NCBI GenBank assembly: GCA_015223225.1
Contig: JADFCQ010000002.1
Coordinates: 124,001-188,000 of the forward strand
Source of the DNA: Acetobacteraceae bacterium H6797
GTDB taxonomy: Bacteria; Pseudomonadota; Alphaproteobacteria; Acetobacterales; Acetobacteraceae
DNA: 64,000 bases
Reading direction: 5' to 3'
Shown: positions 61,486-64,000 of the stretch, in pieces
How the letters are laid out: each line of letters opens with the position of its first letter
Position numbering within the stretch: position 1 is the first letter of the stretch
Position numbers and translations under genes: made by a program
The notes under the pieces: model-generated
Database searches by the model: none
Seen by the model: the letters and a program-made list of their open reading frames with translations, nothing else
Told to the model about the DNA's origin: nothing

Positions 61486-61893
61486 TCAGGCCGGGGTGAA
61501 AACCGGCATGAAAAGCGTCTCGTCATCGGTCGGCGCCCAGGCGAGCTTCACCTTCTGCCCGACCTTCAGCGCATCCGCGTCGCAATCGACGATATTGGTC
61601 AGCATGGTGGGGCCCTCGGCCAGGGTCACATAGGCCACCACATAGGGTTCCTTCGTCCGCATCACGCTGTAGCTGTAGAGCGTGCCCTCGCCGCTGGCCT
61701 CGCGGAACTCGATCACCTCGCTCATGCTGAAAGGGTCGGTCTGGCGCGGATAGTGATGCGCGAAGCCGCTTTCCGGGCAGAAGCCGTAGATCAGCTTCTT
61801 CTCACGCATCGCATCGAAGGCTTCCTTGCAGCCGGGGTCGATCTCGGGCGCCTTGAGGCTGCGATTGCCGATCGGGGTCGTCATAGCCGTCAC
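61486..61893 (-). CDS. DUF35-type OB-fold protein
   Basis: 135 residues. The OB-fold core of DUF35 is visible (EGTLYSYSVMRTKEPYVVAYV, then AEGPTMLTNIVDCDADALKVG and the KVKLAWAP end strand). In the usual form a zinc ribbon precedes the OB fold; here only one Cys in YGFCPESGFAH and no CxxC pairs are seen, so the ribbon is lost or degenerate. Paired with a thiolase-fold enzyme in an ATGA overlap, it likely binds the CoA substrate and completes the active complex. Confidence 0.8.
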   Translation of the reverse strand: MTAMTTPIGNRSLKAPEIDPGCKEAFDAMREKKLIYGFCPESGFAHHYPRQTDPFSMSEVIEFREASGEGTLYSYSVMRTKEPYVVAYVTLAEGPTMLTNIVDCDADALKVGQKVKLAWAPTDDETLFMPVFTPA

Positions 61894-63059
61894 TCCCTCT
61901 CCAGGATGAGCGTCGCGCTGCCATGGCGCGTGCCGAGATTACCGCCGGTGCCCTGCGCGAGGGCGAGATCGCAATTCTTCACCTGCACGGCCGGATGGGC
62001 CTCCCCGCGCAATTGCCGCACCGCCTCGATCACCTTGGTGATGCCGCCGCGATTGGCCGGATGGTTGTTGCAGAGCCCGCCGCCATCGGTGTTGAAGGGC
62101 AGCTGACCGACGCCGCTGATGAGATTGCCGTCCGACACGAATTTGCCGCCCTGCCCGCGCTCGCAGAAGCCGAGATCCTCGATCTGCTGGAGCACGGTGA
62201 TGGTGAAGCTGTCATAGATCGAGGCATATTTGATATCCGCGGGCTTAACCCCTGCCTCCTCGAAGGCGCGCGGGCCCGACCAGGCGGCGCCGGAATAGGT
62301 CAGGTCGATCCGCCCGCCATTCTGGTGCTTCACCGCCTCGCCCGCGCCCTTCACCTTGACGAGCGGGCGCTTGAGGGAACGCGCGATTTCGGGCTTGGCG
62401 ACGATCAGCGCGCCGCCGCCATCGGAGATGACGCAGCAATCCAGCCGGTGCAGCGGATCGGCGACGAGCGGGGAATTCACCACATCCTCCACCGTCACCA
62501 CCTTCCGCAGCATCGCATGCTCATTGTGCTGTGCATGATGCGAGGCCGCGACCTTGATCCAGGCGAGTTGTTCGCTGGTGGTGCCGTATTCGTACATGTG
62601 CCGCATCGCGACCATGGCGTAGCAATTGGCGATGGTGCGGCCATAGGGCAGTTCGAAGGGCTCATCCGGCACGCCCGTGCCCCAGCTCCGCGCCGTGGTG
62701 CCCGTCGCCATGCCTTCCGAGCGCGGGCGCCCGGCCAGCGTGATCAGCGCCACGTTGCACTTGCCCATGGCGATGGCCTGGGCGGCATGGGAGACGTGAA
62801 TGAGATAGGAGGAGCCGCCCGTCTCGGTACTGTCCACGTGGCGCACGTTCAGGCCCATATAGTCGAGCAGCGATGTGGCGCCCATGCCGGGGGCGTCGCC
62901 GGCGCAGAAATAGCCGTCCACATCCTCCTTGGTCAGCCCGGCATCGCGCAGGGCGCCCAGAGCGCATTCGGCATGGAGCTGCGCGATGGATTTGTTTTCC
63001 GCCTTGCGCATCGGGTGCTCATAGGCACCGACGATATAGGCGCGGCCGTTGATGCTCAT
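61890..63059 (-). CDS. Thiolase-fold protein (SCP-x/Ltp2-like, no nucleophilic Cys)
   Basis: 389 residues from ATG 63059. The chain has the thiolase fold (SHAAQAIAMGKCNVALI, NTDGGGLCNNHPANRGG with His, then GTGGNLGTRHGSATLILE). The usual N-terminal nucleophile Cys is replaced: the region reads STETGGSSYLIHV. The second catalytic Cys is also replaced (QGTGGNLG). This matches SCP-x/Ltp2-type proteins, which with a DUF35 partner act as aldolases on acyl-CoA side chains. Substrate unknown; activity is inference. Confidence 0.85.
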   Translation of the reverse strand: MSINGRAYIVGAYEHPMRKAENKSIAQLHAECALGALRDAGLTKEDVDGYFCAGDAPGMGATSLLDYMGLNVRHVDSTETGGSSYLIHVSHAAQAIAMGKCNVALITLAGRPRSEGMATGTTARSWGTGVPDEPFELPYGRTIANCYAMVAMRHMYEYGTTSEQLAWIKVAASHHAQHNEHAMLRKVVTVEDVVNSPLVADPLHRLDCCVISDGGGALIVAKPEIARSLKRPLVKVKGAGEAVKHQNGGRIDLTYSGAAWSGPRAFEEAGVKPADIKYASIYDSFTITVLQQIEDLGFCERGQGGKFVSDGNLISGVGQLPFNTDGGGLCNNHPANRGGITKVIEAVRQLRGEAHPAVQVKNCDLALAQGTGGNLGTRHGSATLILERE

Positions 63060-63170
63060 GGCGCCGCGTGTCTCCGCATGGTTTTCGTTGCCATGACGGG
63101 ACACGCGCCCTACCCCGCCGTCAAGCCGGAATGGCGCGATTTATGAAACCATGTTCCGAAGAGCAGAAAA

Positions 63171-63827
63171 TCACTCGGTGCAGTCGAGCAGCGGCCCCAG
63201 TTGTTGCATCCGCTGCCGGATGGTCGAGGCGCGCCCCTGCAGATAACCGCTCGGCCGGCCGGCATCCCATTCCAGCGGGTTGGGCAGCACCACGGCGAGT
63301 TGGGCGGCCTGCTGCTGGGTAAGCTCGGCCGCGGAGCGGTTGAAGAAATGCCGCGCCGCCGCCTCGGCGCCATAGATGCCGGGGCCGAATTCCACGCTGT
63401 TGAGATAGACCTCCAGCACCCGCTTCTTCGAGAGCAGCAGCGCCACCTGCGGCGTCAGCCAGGCCTCCACCACCTTCCGCACCGGGTCCCGCCCCGGCCA
63501 GAGGAAGAGGTTCTTCGCGGTCTGCATGGTGATGGTGCTGGCCCCCCGCGGCCGGTCGCCATCGGCGGCGCGGGTGATCTGCTCCCAGAGCGCCGGGAAG
63601 TCGAAGCCGAGGGGCTGGCGGCAGAACGTATTGTCCTCCGACGCGATCACCGCTCGCGCAAGGGCTGGGTCGATTCGGTCATAGGAAACCCAGTCATGGG
63701 CAATCCCATGCCCCTGAACGGCGCGGATGAGCATGAGCGGCGTGACCGGCACGGGCACCACGCTGAAGACCAGGATCAGCAGCGGCGGCCCGAGCAGGAC
63801 CAGCGCCAGGAGGCGTCGCAACCACAT
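63171..63827 (-). CDS. mtgA: Monofunctional peptidoglycan glycosyltransferase
   Basis: 218 residues from ATG 63827 (a TTG at 63875 is the other option). One N-terminal span (LLALVLLGPPLLILVFSVV), then the GT51 motifs: AVIASEDNTFCRQPLGFDF with catalytic Glu, GASTITMQTAKNLFLWPGRD, KKRVLEVYLNSVEFGPGIYG and the final QQAAQLAVVLPNPLEW. It polymerises lipid II into glycan strands at the inner membrane. No transpeptidase domain. Confidence 0.9.
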   Translation of the reverse strand: MWLRRLLALVLLGPPLLILVFSVVPVPVTPLMLIRAVQGHGIAHDWVSYDRIDPALARAVIASEDNTFCRQPLGFDFPALWEQITRAADGDRPRGASTITMQTAKNLFLWPGRDPVRKVVEAWLTPQVALLLSKKRVLEVYLNSVEFGPGIYGAEAAARHFFNRSAAELTQQQAAQLAVVLPNPLEWDAGRPSGYLQGRASTIRQRMQQLGPLLDCTE

Positions 63828-64000
63828 GGATCGAGGCGTAACCGCGCCACCGCCAAGGTCAAGAGGCCCCAGCAAAGCTCGTCGCTTAATGATTGATAAA
63901 ATCTATCGAAAGCGCGAACACTATCTATTTTGTTTATTTGCATGCGGTCTATATGTTGCACCGCATGGTCGCAGTGGCCTGACGCTGCGACGGTTCAGAC

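Overview
High-GC alphaproteobacterial DNA. The chromosomal part suggests an Acetobacteraceae/Roseomonas-type organism. It carries a three-subunit membrane-directed FAD (GMC) dehydrogenase with a tri-heme cytochrome c, a ChvG/ChvI two-component pair close to pckA, a KGG stress protein, and sugar-acid dehydratase/aldolase genes. This placement is inferred from gene content. No rRNA, tRNA or CRISPR array was seen.

Layout. (1) 1-5.4 kb: the end of a LysR-type regulator, then a 1600-codon gene with an Mrr-like nuclease domain followed by a STAND-type P-loop NTPase and a very long C-terminal part, which is the architecture of an Avs-like antiphage protein. (2) 5.8-13.4 kb: the replication/control module of a P4-type integrative element, mostly on the minus strand. 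It holds a P-loop ATPase, a zinc-ribbon/Toprim primase-like protein, several small proteins (three with twin-arginine-like N-termini), an XRE regulator, and an AlpA-type regulator broken or recoded at a seven-T run. (3) 13.5-27.7 kb: a metabolic cargo for organosulfur (sulfonate-like) compounds. It has an SsuD-like flavin monooxygenase, a class II aldolase, a fragment of a second monooxygenase, an SsuA-C-B importer translationally coupled to a flavoprotein and a two-cluster ferredoxin, and a Dpp/Opp-type importer with two substrate-binding proteins. (4) 27.7-30.0 kb: octamer iteron-like repeats, a P4-type tyrosine integrase and a possible attachment site. The cargo therefore lies between the integrase and the AlpA/primase genes of one element.

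(5) 30.4-64 kb: ordinary chromosome. This includes a KGG stress protein, pcm, a DUF2214 membrane protein facing a TetR regulator, NDH-2, an ABC-F ATPase, two tandem glycosyltransferases, MarR/MFS, a CaiB-type CoA-transferase, panC, a tandem pair of small exported proteins, a divergent sugar-acid dehydratase/DapA-family pair around a palindromic operator, smpB, a chemoreceptor, an SLC13 transporter, chvG-chvI, a HugZ-like protein, pckA, DUF2237, the GMC dehydrogenase operon, a thiolase-fold/DUF35 pair and mtgA.

How the parts fit. The cargo probably lets the host import sulfonate- or peptide-like sulfur sources and release sulfur oxidatively, using the reduced-flavin monooxygenase, with a further redox step by the flavoprotein/ferredoxin pair whose reaction is unknown. 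The strongest candidates for something undescribed are that flavoprotein/ferredoxin-linked importer, the Avs-like protein, and the unusual small-protein operon of the element.
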